A DNA stretch of 63,833 nucleotides from Candidatus Acutalibacter stercorigallinarum (GCA_019112625.1 DXIW01000051.1:1-63833), one strand, 5' to 3'; counted from the stretch's first letter, positions 33,349 to 41,735 are shown. Made by a program: numbers and translations. Notes: a model not told the origin generated them from the sequence alone.

Positions 33349-34036
33349 GATCCTGTTCCCGGAATACTGCAACCTCTTCGGGGATATGAGCAATATGGGG
33401 TACCTGAAACAATGCCTGCCCCACGGAGAGTTTATCGAGACCGCCCTGGACAGCGAGCCCCGGTTCCTCACCGAACCCATGGACCTGGTGTACTTAGGGC
33501 CCATGACCGAGCGGGGCCAGGAGCGGGTCATCGAAAAGCTGATGCCCTACAAGGAGCGCATCCGGGCCCTCATCCAGGAGGGGCGGGTGTTCCTGTTCAC
33601 CGGCAACGCGGTGGAGGTCCTGGGCACCTCCATCGAAAAGGAGGACGGCGGCAAAATCCACTGCCTGGGCCTCTACCCCCTCACCGCCAAGCGGGACATG
33701 ATGCACCGCCACAACAGCACTTTCCTGGGGAAATTCCAGGGCCAGCCGGTGATGGGCTTCAAGTCCCAGTTCACCATGGCCTGGTGCGCCGATGAGAGCC
33801 TGGCCCTGTTCCAGGTGGAAAAGGGCGTGGGCCTGAACAAGAAGTGTAAGTTCGAGGGCATCCGCCAGAAGAATTTCTTCGGCACCTACCTGCTGGGGCC
33901 CCTGCTCATCGACAACCCGCCCTTTACCAGGTACCTCCTCCAGTGCATGGGCGTGCAGAAGCCGGCGCTGGCCTTTGAGGCCGCTGCCCAGTCCGCCTAC
34001 GACGCCCGGCTGAAGGACTTTAAGGAAAAGACCTGA
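33338..34036 (+). CDS. gatD: GatD-like glutamine amidotransferase homologue lacking Cys and His of the active site
   Basis: This 232-residue partner of MurT has the class I amidotransferase fold of GatD: IEILFPEYCNLFGDMSNMGY at the start, DLVYLGPMTERGQE in place of GGGxDREQ, and GTYLLGPLL near residue 182. In characterised GatD the nucleophile lies in a CGGYQFLG-type loop and the histidine in GTYLHGP. Here the loop reads FTGNAVEVLG (87-96) with no Cys, and the His position is Leu 186. I expect it cannot hydrolyse glutamine by the known mechanism. It remains coupled to murT by overlap, so it may be structural, or MurT may use free ammonia. Confidence 0.85.
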   Translation: MKIEILFPEYCNLFGDMSNMGYLKQCLPHGEFIETALDSEPRFLTEPMDLVYLGPMTERGQERVIEKLMPYKERIRALIQEGRVFLFTGNAVEVLGTSIEKEDGGKIHCLGLYPLTAKRDMMHRHNSTFLGKFQGQPVMGFKSQFTMAWCADESLALFQVEKGVGLNKKCKFEGIRQKNFFGTYLLGPLLIDNPPFTRYLLQCMGVQKPALAFEAAAQSAYDARLKDFKEKT

Positions 34037-34209
34037 AAGCGATAGCGACGCCTGCCCATGGCCTAGCCTGCAAGGGGGGAGGCCACCCCCGTCTCGCCTG
34101 CCGGCAGGCAAACTTTAAGATACCCACCCCCTGCCCCCTCCCGTAAGGGAAGTGAGTGTGGGAGGACAGCTTTCTTGTACGGGAGGGGGAGATTATTCTA
34201 TATATCTCA

Positions 34210-34243
34210 TTTCAAAGGGGGAGCTGGCGCTCCCCCTTTGAAA
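34210..34243. repeat. Long perfect hairpin in repeat-rich gap
   Basis: TTTCAAAGGGGGAGC and GCTCCCCCTTTGAAA form a fifteen base-pair stem with a TGGC loop. The preceding bases (ACGGGAGGGGGAGA to ATCTCATTTC) recur inverted at about 44630-44675. Confidence 0.75.
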
Positions 34244-34295
34244 CCCCTTCGCAGTGGACCAGGGCTAAGCATGCCCTTGGGGGTGCAAGGGGGGA

Positions 34296-34350
34296 CCTGG
34301 TGCCCGGTGGGCACCGTCCAGGACCGACGGTCGTGGCAACGGAGACCGGC
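34296..34350 (-). repeat. Interspersed repeat, family 2, diverged copy
   Basis: On the minus strand it reads GGTCTCCGTTGCC and later GGACGGTGCCCACCGGGCACC, corresponding in order to the two near-identical copies at 44.3 and 44.6 kb. The rest of the gap 34037-34562 contains hairpins and no gene; a stretch near 34448-34470 resembles the tandem units at 35.1 kb. Confidence 0.65.
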
Positions 34351-34522
34351 GCTGGGCAACGTCCCACTGGGGCGTAGCGACCTTTCTTTCAAGAGGCCTG
34401 GCCATTTTACGAGCACTGAGCTTACTCGTTTTATTACACTTCGGTCGCTGCCAAGAAAAAGTTCTTTGCCGACTTTCTTTCAAGAAAGTCGGAGAGCCTG
34501 GCAAATCCAAGCGCAAAAAAGC

Positions 34523-34552
34523 CCCTGAGCCTTCCGGCTCAGGGACTTTTTT
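34523..34552. terminator. Terminator between gatD and the VOC gene
   Basis: CCCTGAGCC and GGCTCAGGG form a stem with a TTCC loop, with six A before and ACTTTTTT after. It faces both ways. Confidence 0.85.
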
Positions 34553-34562
34553 GTGTCTGTCC

Positions 34563-34940
34563 TCACTCCATCTCAATGACCTGCAGCTCCACCCGGTAGC
34601 CGTCCGGGTCGGCGAGAAAACAGGAGTACACCGGGAACCGGCTGTGCCGGGCCGGGGGCTGCACCGGCTGGGCGCCCCGCTCCAGGGCCGCCCGCCACCG
34701 GGCGTCCACCTGGGCCCGGTCCTGGCAGTTGAGGGACAGGCACACCCCCTTGTCCCCGCCCAGGGCCGGGCGGCCGTCGCCGTACTGGCAAAAGCCCCAA
34801 TAGCCCCGGCCCGTGTCGTAGATCTCCGCGCCGCCTGGCTGCACCATGGCAAGCTCCAGCCCCAACACCTGGGTGTAGAACCGCCGGGTCTCCTCTAAAT
34901 TTTGCACCGGTAAAAATACCACGCTGCCTGTCAGTTTCAT
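34563..34940 (-). CDS. VOC-family (glyoxalase/bleomycin-resistance-like) protein
   Basis: This 125-residue protein has the paired beta-alpha-beta-beta-beta modules of the VOC family: SVVFLPVQNLEETRRFYTQV and LGLEL at the start, and SCFLADPDGYRVELQVIEME at the end with the metal-binding Glu. Function may be a glyoxalase-like lyase, a dioxygenase or a drug-binding protein; it cannot be told. AAGGAGG lies before the ATG. It is separated from pyruvate kinase by a 400-base repeat region. Confidence 0.87.
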   Translation of the reverse strand: MKLTGSVVFLPVQNLEETRRFYTQVLGLELAMVQPGGAEIYDTGRGYWGFCQYGDGRPALGGDKGVCLSLNCQDRAQVDARWRAALERGAQPVQPPARHSRFPVYSCFLADPDGYRVELQVIEME

Positions 34941-35056
34941 GGGATGCCTCCTTCCGCTCCCAACCGTGGGGAGCTCTCCTGTTTGGGCAGGTCCGCCCGC
35001 CTTTTTCCGTGTCTCTTTCCAAAAGCCCCTGGCAAGTCCTCTTCACACCGGAAAAG

Positions 35057-35200
35057 CCCAGGTCACCGCCAAAGAGAACCCACGAGCACAAAGTTTCCCC
35101 ATTTCGCAAGGCCCAGGTCGCTGCCAAGAAAAACCACGAGCGCAAAGTTCCCCGTTTTGCAAAGTCTGGGTCGTTGCCAAGAAAAAATCTTGGCAAACGC
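35057..35200 (-). repeat. Imperfect tandem repeat, unit 54-55 bases
   Basis: Units begin at 35057, 35112 and 35166 (CCCAGGTC, CCCAGGTC, CTGGGTC), each continuing with a GCCAAGAAAAA-type run and an ACGAGCgCAAAGTT segment; the third is partial. The frame is open on the minus strand but lacks a ribosome site and normal codon use, so I treat the 34941-35357 gap as non-coding. TTCTTTCAAGAAAGAA at about 35283 is a further hairpin. Confidence 0.7.
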
Positions 35201-35357
35201 GAGCCTTCTTCGCGACGGCAAGCCTCCGGTCCACGCCGGGCAAGCGAGGGACGAGCGCCCCGCGACGTAAAAGATCTTTGCTTCTTTCTTTCAAGAAAGA
35301 AGAGAAGAAAAAAGGCCGCCCGCAGGGGGCGGCTGTTTTTTTCAGGTTTGCCGTTTC

Positions 35358-37103
35358 TCAGCACACAGACACCCGGCCGGTCTGGGCGTCCAGGGTGACC
35401 ACGGCGCCGCTCTTTAAGAGGTCGGTGGCGTGCTCGGCCCCGGTGATGACGGGCTTGTCCATGGCCAGGCCCGCAATAGCCGCGTGGGAGTTGGCCCCGG
35501 ACTCCTCGGTGATGATGCCGGAAGCCCTGCGGAGGTAATCCACCACGGTGTTGTTGGTCTCCCGCACCACCAGGATGTCCCCGTCCCGGAAGCGCTTGGG
35601 GATGTCGGACAGGTGCTTGCACACGCACAGCCGGGCCGAGACACACTGGTCGGTGACGCCCTCGCCGGTGAGGAGCACATGGCCCACCACGTGGACCTTC
35701 ATCATGTTGGTGGTGCCGGAGATGCCCAGGGGCACGCCGGCGGTGATGACCACCAGGTCGCCGTTCTTCACCAGGCCGGTCTTTTCGGCGGCCCCCACCG
35801 CGGCCTCAAACAGGGCGTCGGTGTCCTCCACCTCATCGATGAGCATGGGCACCACGCCCCAGGAGAGGTTCAGCTGGCGGCACACGTTCTCCTCGGTGGT
35901 ACAGCCCACAATGGGGTAGTAGGGCCTAAATTTCGACAGCTGCCGGGCGGTGACACCGGATTTCGTCACGGTGATGATGGCCTTGGCGCCCAGGTCGTGG
36001 GCAGTGGTGCAGGTGGCGTGGGAGATGGCGTTGGTCACGTCGAAGGCCACGTCGGAGTTGTCCCGGGCGTTAAAGCGCTTGATGTAGTTGATGCTCTCCT
36101 CGGCCTTTTCGGCGATGCGCACCATGGTCTCCAAGGCCTCCACCGGGTACTTGCCCGCGGCGGTCTCGCCGGAGAGCATGATGCAGCTGGTGCCGTCGTA
36201 AATGGCGTTGGCCACGTCGGTGGCCTCGGCCCGGGTGGGACGGGGGTTCTTCATCATGGAGTCCAACATCTGGGTGGCGGTGACCACCTGCTTCCCCGCC
36301 AGGTAGGATTTCTGGATGAGCTCCTTCTGGAGCACGGGCACGTCCTCCAGGGGGATCTCCACGCCCATGTCGCCCCGGGCCACCATGATGCCGTCCACCA
36401 CCCGGAGGATCTCGTCGATGTTCTCCACGCCCTCCATGTTCTCGATCTTGGCGATGATGTTGATAGTGTGGCAGTCGTACTCCTTCAAAATGTGGCGGAT
36501 CTGCAGGATGTCGTCGGCGCAGCGGGTGAAGGAGGCGGCGATGTAGTCGAAGCCGTTCTCGATGCCGAAGATGATGTCGGAGCGGTCCTGCTCGCTGATA
36601 AAGGGCATGGACAGCTTGGTGCCCGGCACGTTGATGCCCTTGTGGTTGGACACCCGGCCGCCGTTTAATACCGTGCAGGTGATGTCCGTGTCGGTGACGT
36701 GCTCGGCCCGCAGCTCCACCAGGCCGTCGTCGATAAGGACCCGGGCCCCGGCTTTCAGGTCCTGGGGCAGGTCTTTATAGGTGATGGAGACGATCTTCCG
36801 GTCCCCCTCCACGTCCCGGGTGGTAAGGGTGAAGGTGTCGCCGGCCTCCAGCTCGATGGGGCCGTCCTTAAAAGTCTTTACCCGGATCTCCGGGCCCTTG
36901 GTGTCCAAGATCGTGGCGATGGGCAGGCCCAGCTCGGTACGCAGCCGCACCACAGCCTCCAGCTTTTTGGCGGCGTCCTCGTGGGTGCAGTGGGAAAAGT
37001 TAAACCGGGCGGCGTTCATGCCCCCCAGCATCAGCCGGCGCAGGACGCTCTCGTCCTCGGTGGCGGGGCCCAGCGTGCAGATGATCTTCGTCTTTCTCAG
37101 CAT
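35358..37103 (-). CDS. pyk: Pyruvate kinase with C-terminal PEP-utiliser-type domain
   Basis: This 581-residue enzyme converts phosphoenolpyruvate and ADP to pyruvate and ATP. The core has RKTKIICTLGPATED, NFSHCTHEDA, the active-site IIAKIENMEGVENIDEIL and VARGDMGVEIPLEDVP, and a full A/B/C layout. After residue 475 an extra domain of about 100 residues contains GIITEESGANSHAAIAGLA, the phosphohistidine-type swivelling motif found in Bacillus-type pyruvate kinases, where it lacks phosphotransfer and tunes regulation. GAAAGGA precedes the ATG. It has its own promoter. Confidence 0.96.
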   Translation of the reverse strand: MLRKTKIICTLGPATEDESVLRRLMLGGMNAARFNFSHCTHEDAAKKLEAVVRLRTELGLPIATILDTKGPEIRVKTFKDGPIELEAGDTFTLTTRDVEGDRKIVSITYKDLPQDLKAGARVLIDDGLVELRAEHVTDTDITCTVLNGGRVSNHKGINVPGTKLSMPFISEQDRSDIIFGIENGFDYIAASFTRCADDILQIRHILKEYDCHTINIIAKIENMEGVENIDEILRVVDGIMVARGDMGVEIPLEDVPVLQKELIQKSYLAGKQVVTATQMLDSMMKNPRPTRAEATDVANAIYDGTSCIMLSGETAAGKYPVEALETMVRIAEKAEESINYIKRFNARDNSDVAFDVTNAISHATCTTAHDLGAKAIITVTKSGVTARQLSKFRPYYPIVGCTTEENVCRQLNLSWGVVPMLIDEVEDTDALFEAAVGAAEKTGLVKNGDLVVITAGVPLGISGTTNMMKVHVVGHVLLTGEGVTDQCVSARLCVCKHLSDIPKRFRDGDILVVRETNNTVVDYLRRASGIITEESGANSHAAIAGLAMDKPVITGAEHATDLLKSGAVVTLDAQTGRVSVC

Positions 37104-37193
37104 ATCTGTCCATCCTTTCCTGTCCCGGAACATCGGGTGGTTCTAGTTTCCCAGGGCAAACCCGGGCGATTTTTAGACCCTATCTGTCCCCTT

Positions 37194-37222
37194 ATTATAG
37201 CAAAAAACAGAACGGGCGTAAA
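37194..37222 (-). promoter_or_regulatory. Promoter of pyruvate kinase
   Basis: On the minus strand TTTACG and a perfect TATAAT are separated by 17 bases, about 90 bases before the start codon. Confidence 0.6.
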
Positions 37223-37312
37223 CGGTTTTTTCCCCCATTGTTCAAAATTTAACCGGGGGGCGGGGCCGGGCCGCGGGGGGCGCCCCTTTCCCCCGCCCCC
37301 CGGGCTCCCCTC

Positions 37313-38155
37313 TCACCCCTGGGCCAGCAGCCGGTAGATGTCCCCCTTCCGCAGGCCGGTGGTCTGGGCGGCCTCCCGGGCCGCCTCGCTGGAGGACAGC
37401 CCCCCGGCCTGGAGGGCGCGGGCCAGCTCCGCGGCCTCCTCCAGGGTGTAGGACTCCTGGGCCGCGGCGGGGGCGGGAGCGCCCTCCACCACCAGCACGA
37501 ACTCCCCCCGGGGCTCCTGCTCCCGGTAGCGGGCGGCGGCCTCCCCCAGGGTGGTGCGCCACACCTCCTCGTGAACCTTGGTCAGCTCCCGGCACAGGGC
37601 CACCCGCCGCCCTGCTCCAAAGAGTTTGGAGAGATCCGAGAGAGTCTTGCGCAGCTTGTGGGGCGCCTCGTAGAAGATCATGGTCCGGCGCTCCCCGGCA
37701 AGGCTGTCCAGATGCTCCTTGCGGCTGCGCTTGTTCACGCTTAAAAACCCCTCGAAGGTGAACCGCCCGGTGGGCAGGCCGCTTACCGCCAGGGCGGAGA
37801 TGGCCGCCGTGGGCCCGGGCACCACATACACCGGGACGCCTTCGGCGGCGCAGGCCGCCACCAGGGTCTCCCCCGGGTCGGACACCGCGGGCATCCCCGC
37901 GTCGGAGACCAGGGCGCAGCTTTCCCCGGCCTTCAGCCGGGCCAGGATCACCGGGCCGTGCTCCAGCTTGTTGTGCTCGAAATAGCTGAGCATGGGCTTT
38001 TTGATGCCGAAGTGGTTCAACAGCTTCAGCGTCACCCGGGTGTCCTCCGCGGCGATGAAGTCCGCCTCCCCCAGCACTTCCCTGGCCCGGGGGGAGAAGT
38101 CCCCCAAATTCCCGATGGGCGTGCCCACCACGTACAGCGCTCCCTGTTCCAGCAT
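37313..38155 (-). CDS. rsmI: 16S rRNA (cytidine(1402)-2'-O)-methyltransferase
   Basis: This 280-residue tetrapyrrole-methylase-fold enzyme methylates C1402 of 16S rRNA. Markers are ALYVVGTPIGNLGDFSPRA, AAEDTRVTLKLLNHFGI, ALVSDAGMPAVSDPG and VPGPTAAISALAVSGLPT, with a C-terminal helical domain. The start MLEQGAL is used because GGAGGGAG lies upstream; it begins one base after the stop of the trmN6-like gene. The trmN6-rsmI neighbourhood is also seen in Bacillus. Confidence 0.95.
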   Translation of the reverse strand: MLEQGALYVVGTPIGNLGDFSPRAREVLGEADFIAAEDTRVTLKLLNHFGIKKPMLSYFEHNKLEHGPVILARLKAGESCALVSDAGMPAVSDPGETLVAACAAEGVPVYVVPGPTAAISALAVSGLPTGRFTFEGFLSVNKRSRKEHLDSLAGERRTMIFYEAPHKLRKTLSDLSKLFGAGRRVALCRELTKVHEEVWRTTLGEAAARYREQEPRGEFVLVVEGAPAPAAAQESYTLEEAAELARALQAGGLSSSEAAREAAQTTGLRKGDIYRLLAQG

Positions 38156-38156
38156 G

Positions 38157-38906
38157 TCAATCTCCCTCCTGGCCGCCGTCGCGGCGGTATTCCCCATAGG
38201 CCTCCAGCAGCGCCGGGGTGGGGCGGCCCCTCTCGTCCTCCAGCAGCAGCACGGGCTCCACCTGCAGGCCCCCGGGCCGGCCGCCGCTGCGGCACTCCAG
38301 CAAAAACAGGTAGGGGGCCTTCCCCAGCCGCTGCTGCACCAGCCGCAGCCGCTTGGGCTCCAGCCGGTACCGTGCCAGTAAACCCATGGCCTCCCCCAGG
38401 CGCTGGGCGGGCAGGCACAGGCACAGCCTGCCCCCGTAGCGCAGCCCGTAGCGGGCGGCCTGGGCCACCTCCTCCAGGGTGAGGCTCTCCCCGTGGCGGG
38501 CGGCCCTCCGCTGGGGGTCGGCGCTGAGCAGCCCTGCCCCCGGCGATGTGTAGGGCGGATTGCAGGCCATCAGGTCCAGCCCCTGGCAGGGCAGCAGGGA
38601 CTTGTATTCCCGCGCGTCCCCCCGCAGAATGGCGATCTCCCCGGCAAAGCCGTTTTCCTCCACCGACCGCCGGGCCTGGCCCGCCGCCTGCTCCTGAAGC
38701 TCCACCCCCACAATGCTTTTCGCCCGGGCACGCTGCCGCCACACCAGGGGGATGGTCCCGCAGCCGGTGCCCAGGTCGGCGCAGCGCTCCCCGGGCCGGG
38801 GCAGGGAGAACCAGGCCAGCAGCAGGGTGTCGGTGGTAAAGCCGTGCTCCCGGGTCACCAGCACCCGGCAGGTGTCCGAAAGCCGCTCCCAGCGCTCCTG
38901 TCCCAT
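38157..38906 (-). CDS. tRNA1(Val) (adenine(37)-N6)-methyltransferase-like protein
   Basis: This 249-residue class I methyltransferase has DLGTGCGTIPL (SAM motif) and MACNPPYTSPG, the NPPY motif of N6-adenine enzymes, with a start (GFTTDTLLLAWF) as in TrmN6/YabB. In Bacillus the yabB gene sits in the same position between ricT/yabA and rsmI, which supports the name. It modifies tRNA by inference only. It directly precedes rsmI in the operon. Confidence 0.88.
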   Translation of the reverse strand: MGQERWERLSDTCRVLVTREHGFTTDTLLLAWFSLPRPGERCADLGTGCGTIPLVWRQRARAKSIVGVELQEQAAGQARRSVEENGFAGEIAILRGDAREYKSLLPCQGLDLMACNPPYTSPGAGLLSADPQRRAARHGESLTLEEVAQAARYGLRYGGRLCLCLPAQRLGEAMGLLARYRLEPKRLRLVQQRLGKAPYLFLLECRSGGRPGGLQVEPVLLLEDERGRPTPALLEAYGEYRRDGGQEGD

Positions 38907-39056
38907 GTCCTTCCTCCCTCGCAGAACGAGAGCCCGAAAGAAAGACTCCTCCCTTTCAGGCTCTGTGGTCTCTTATGGTAATTGCCGGTCCCGGGCCCGG
39001 CCTCCGGCGGCAGACGATGGTACAGCGCGCCTGCCCCCTGTTTCCGGGTAAAAGAG

Positions 39057-39080
39057 CAGCCCCTTGCGGGGCTGTCCTTC
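39057..39080 (-). terminator. Terminator of the ferredoxin gene
   Basis: CAGCCCC and GGGGCTG form a stem with a TTGC loop; on the minus strand TCTTTT follows. Confidence 0.65.
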
Positions 39081-39095
39081 TTCCAGATATGCTGC

Positions 39096-39266
39096 TTAGC
39101 CCTCCTGGGGAGCGCCAACAGGGCACACGCTGGCGCAAGAACCGCAGTCGATGCAGGTATCGGCATCGATGACGTACTTGCCGTCGCCCTCGGAAATGGC
39201 GTTCACAGGACACTCGCCGGCGCAAGCGCCGCAGGCAATGCACTCGTCGTTGATCACGTAAGGCAT
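39096..39266 (-). CDS. Small 2[4Fe-4S] ferredoxin
   Basis: This 56-residue protein, easy to miss by length, is a clostridial-type ferredoxin: CIACGACAGECPVNAI and CIDCGSCASVCPVGAP each provide the CxxCxxCxxxCP pattern for one [4Fe-4S] cluster. It would carry low-potential electrons, for example to hydrogenase or pyruvate:ferredoxin oxidoreductase. GGAGGTG lies eight bases before the ATG, and it has its own promoter and terminator. It is inserted in the ricT to trmN6 interval, where Bacillus has yabA. Confidence 0.95.
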   Translation of the reverse strand: MPYVINDECIACGACAGECPVNAISEGDGKYVIDADTCIDCGSCASVCPVGAPQEG

Positions 39267-39298
39267 GGGGTAACACCTCCATTTAGATTTTCAAGCCT

Positions 39299-39326
39299 AT
39301 TCTACCACATTTTATAAAAAATGCAA
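39299..39326 (-). promoter_or_regulatory. Promoter of the ferredoxin gene
   Basis: On the minus strand TTGCAT and TAGAAT are separated by 16 bases, about 32 bases before the start codon. Confidence 0.65.
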
Positions 39327-39328
39327 GG

Positions 39329-39364
39329 GAAAAAGCGCAAAGTCCCCGCATTTTTGCGGCGCTT
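39329..39364 (-). terminator. Terminator at the end of ricT
   Basis: AAGCGC and GCGCTT enclose a smaller CCGCA/TGCGG hairpin; on the minus strand TTTTT follows. It overlaps the ricT stop codon and separates ricT from the ferredoxin promoter. Confidence 0.6.
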
Positions 39365-40232
39365 ATTTCTCCTCCAGGTTTTTCAGCTGTTCCAGCTCCT
39401 TCTTGTCCACCTTCATCTTGCCGTCCCTCAGCACCTTCACGTCGCTTACCAGAAAGACCTTGGGCGCGCCCTCGGGGTCCTTTTCCAGGCGCACGGTGAG
39501 CTTGCGGGTCAAGAGGTTCTGCTCGGTGACGATGCCCCTGCCCTCGGCGGTGGACACCAGCGCCCCCACCTTGGGGGTACTCTTCAGCAGGTCCTGGTAG
39601 GCCTCCTGCTCGTACTTCAGGCAGCACATCAGCCGGCCGCAGGTGCCGGAAATCTTCACCGGGTTCAGGGACAGGCCCTGCTCTTTGGCCATTTTGATGG
39701 ACACGGGCTGGAAGCCCCCCAAGAACGACCCGCAGCAGAAGGGCCGGCCGCAGATGCCGATGCCCCCCAGCATTTTGGCCTCGTCCCGCACGCCGATCTG
39801 CCGCAGCTCGATGCGGGTGCGGAACATGCCCGCCAGGTCCTTCACCAGCTCCCGGAAGTCCACCCGGCCGTCGGCGGTAAAGTAGAAGAGGATCTTGGAG
39901 TTGTCGAAGGTATACTCCACGTCCACCAGCTTCATCTCCAGGCCCCGGGCGGCGATCCGCTTCTCGCAGGCCTTGAAGGCCGACTTCTCCTTTTTGTGAT
40001 TTTCCGCCACCCGCTGCAGGTCCTCCTGGGTGGCCTTGCGCACCAGCTTGCGCAGGGGCTGCACGATGGAGCTGTCCTCCACCTCCCGGTTCTCCATGGC
40101 CACCTCGCCGCACTCCACGCCCCGGGCGGTCTCCACAATGGCCTTGTCCCCTTTTTGCAGCTGTTCCCCGTTGGGGTCGAAATAGTAGACTTTTCCTGTA
40201 TTCTTAAAGCGTACCCCGATGACCTCGGCCAT
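39363..40232 (-). CDS. ricT: PSP1-domain protein RicT, RNA maturation/Y-complex subunit
   Basis: This protein of about 289 residues is the RicT (YaaT) subunit of the RicA-RicF-RicT complex that in Bacillus binds [4Fe-4S] clusters and steers RNase Y. It shows VRFKNTGKVYYFDPNG, the PSP1 domain with FYFTADGRVDFRELVKDL, and the conserved cysteines GGIGICGRPFCCGSFL and GTCGRLMCCLKYE. The ATG at 40232 is favoured since AGGAGGG lies six bases before it; two earlier ATGs (40238 and 40250) overlap that site. It follows holB, as in Bacillus. Confidence 0.94.
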   Translation of the reverse strand: MAEVIGVRFKNTGKVYYFDPNGEQLQKGDKAIVETARGVECGEVAMENREVEDSSIVQPLRKLVRKATQEDLQRVAENHKKEKSAFKACEKRIAARGLEMKLVDVEYTFDNSKILFYFTADGRVDFRELVKDLAGMFRTRIELRQIGVRDEAKMLGGIGICGRPFCCGSFLGGFQPVSIKMAKEQGLSLNPVKISGTCGRLMCCLKYEQEAYQDLLKSTPKVGALVSTAEGRGIVTEQNLLTRKLTVRLEKDPEGAPKVFLVSDVKVLRDGKMKVDKKELEQLKNLEEK

Positions 40233-40278
40233 ACGCATCCCTCCTTCCAAATCCGCAGGGCCTCCGGCCCCGCCTGCC

Positions 40279-41262
40279 TCAGCGGCCCGCCGCCTCCCGG
40301 AGGCTCTGGCACAGGCAGGTGACCAGCAGGGCCATGTTGGCGTTGCGGTCCAGTTTTTGCAGGTACTCCTCGGGCAGGGCCGCCAGGCGCACCAGCTGTT
40401 TTTTGGGCAGGCTGCCCAGGCGGTCCGCCTCCTCCGGCGCGCCGCCCAACAGGGTCTTCCCCCCCGCCCGCAGCACGCAGGCGTCCCGGAAAATCACCCC
40501 CAGCCGGGAGAGCGCCTCCCGGCACAGCTTCCTGTCCTTCTGCAGGGGCGCCGCCGCCTGGAGCAGCCTGTGGCTGCCGGTGGCGGTCACCGCCCCGGCG
40601 ATGGCCTTGGCCAGGGCAAAGGCCTCCCCGGCGCCGCCGCCCTTCAGCTCGTCCTGCATCCGGCCCAGGTTCCCCCCGCAGAGGACGGCAAGCTCCCTGG
40701 CCTTCTGGGGGTCGGCATTTTTATGCTCCACCAGCCAGGCCGCGGCCTCCGCCTCCGCCGGGGGCCGCAGGGTAAAGCACTGGGCCCGGGAGCGGATGGT
40801 GGGCAGCAGCTGCTCGGCGGACCGGCACACCAGCAGGAACACCGCCCCCTCGGGGGGCTCCTCGATGACCTTCAGCAGCTTGTTCTGGGCGGGCTCCAGG
40901 GTCCTGTCCCCCAGCAGGAGGATGTACACGCTGTAGTCCGCCTCCTCGGGCATGCGGTAGGCGTCGGCGATGAGGGACTTTACCGCGTCAACACTAAGGG
41001 AGCGGGTCGCCCCGCTCCCTTCCACCACGCGGATATCCGGATGCGAGCCCGCAGCGGCCCGCACACAGGCGGGGCATGCCCCGCAGGGGGCGTGCTCCCT
41101 GTCCCGGCAGACCAGCGCCCTGGCGATGAGACCCGCCAGAGTCCGCTTGCCGCAGCCCGTTTCCCCCTGCAGGATGATGGCATGGGGAAAACGCCCCGAG
41201 GCAAAGGCGGCGGAGATCGCCTCCTTTACCCCGGCGTTGCCTAAAAAGCCGGGAAAATCCAT
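40279..41262 (-). CDS. holB: DNA polymerase III delta' subunit
   Basis: This 327-residue clamp-loader subunit has the AAA+ fold with a modified Walker A (GETGCGKRTLA), a four-cysteine zinc module (CRDREHAPCGACPAC), and IEEPPEGAVFLLVCRS with LPTIRSRAQCF (SRC-type motif). It loads the sliding clamp during replication. Its ATG overlaps the darA stop by one base. A tmk gene, normally upstream of darA, is not present here. Confidence 0.92.
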   Translation of the reverse strand: MDFPGFLGNAGVKEAISAAFASGRFPHAIILQGETGCGKRTLAGLIARALVCRDREHAPCGACPACVRAAAGSHPDIRVVEGSGATRSLSVDAVKSLIADAYRMPEEADYSVYILLLGDRTLEPAQNKLLKVIEEPPEGAVFLLVCRSAEQLLPTIRSRAQCFTLRPPAEAEAAAWLVEHKNADPQKARELAVLCGGNLGRMQDELKGGGAGEAFALAKAIAGAVTATGSHRLLQAAAPLQKDRKLCREALSRLGVIFRDACVLRAGGKTLLGGAPEEADRLGSLPKKQLVRLAALPEEYLQKLDRNANMALLVTCLCQSLREAAGR

Positions 41263-41585
41263 CAGACCTTCTCGAACCTGTCTACGTTCAGCACAAAGAT
41301 GGTGGAACCGCCCACCGTGACCTCCACGGGGAAGGAGGAGTACATGCCCACGTCCATGGTAGAGGTGCTGGGGACGATCTGGGTCCTGCGGCTGCTATAC
41401 TTGGCGATGATGCCGATGACATCGTCCACCTTCTCATCGTCCACACCGGAGATGAAGGTGGTGTTGCCGGCCATCAGGAAGCCGCCGGTGGTGGCCAGCT
41501 TGGTCACCGAGAAGCCCTCCCGGGTCAAAGCGGAGGACACCGCGCCGCTATCGTCGTTGCTCACGATCGCAAGAATAAGTTTCAT
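41262..41585 (-). CDS. darA: Cyclic di-AMP receptor DarA (PII-like)
   Basis: This 107-residue protein is the PII-like c-di-AMP receptor (YaaQ/PstA): MKLILAIVSNDDSG start, LTREGFSVTKLATTGGFL, GNTTFISGVDDEKVDDV and the ending PVEVTVGGSTIFVLNV. It is thought to sense the dinucleotide in potassium and wall homeostasis. The start at 41585 matches the family; a site resembling AGGTG lies about nine bases upstream. Darg-order darA-holB-ricT is the Firmicute cluster. Confidence 0.94.
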   Translation of the reverse strand: MKLILAIVSNDDSGAVSSALTREGFSVTKLATTGGFLMAGNTTFISGVDDEKVDDVIGIIAKYSSRRTQIVPSTSTMDVGMYSSFPVEVTVGGSTIFVLNVDRFEKV

Positions 41586-41735
41586 AAGGAAAGACACCTG
41601 CCTTTTCCGGCCCGCAAAGGGCGTTTCCCGCCCCCCAAAGGCCTGTGATGGCCCCCGGTTTTCCCACCGGGGGAAGGCTCCCGCCGCCTGAGCGGCTGGG
41701 CCTGCTCCTATTCTACCATTAAAACCGAGAAAATG

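Noticed and set aside
35043-35294. An 83-residue leftward frame with repeated peptides over the tandem repeat
   Set aside because: The repeats have a 54-55 base period that alternates frame, there is no ribosome site, and the peptide is basic and Cys/Trp-rich without a known pattern.
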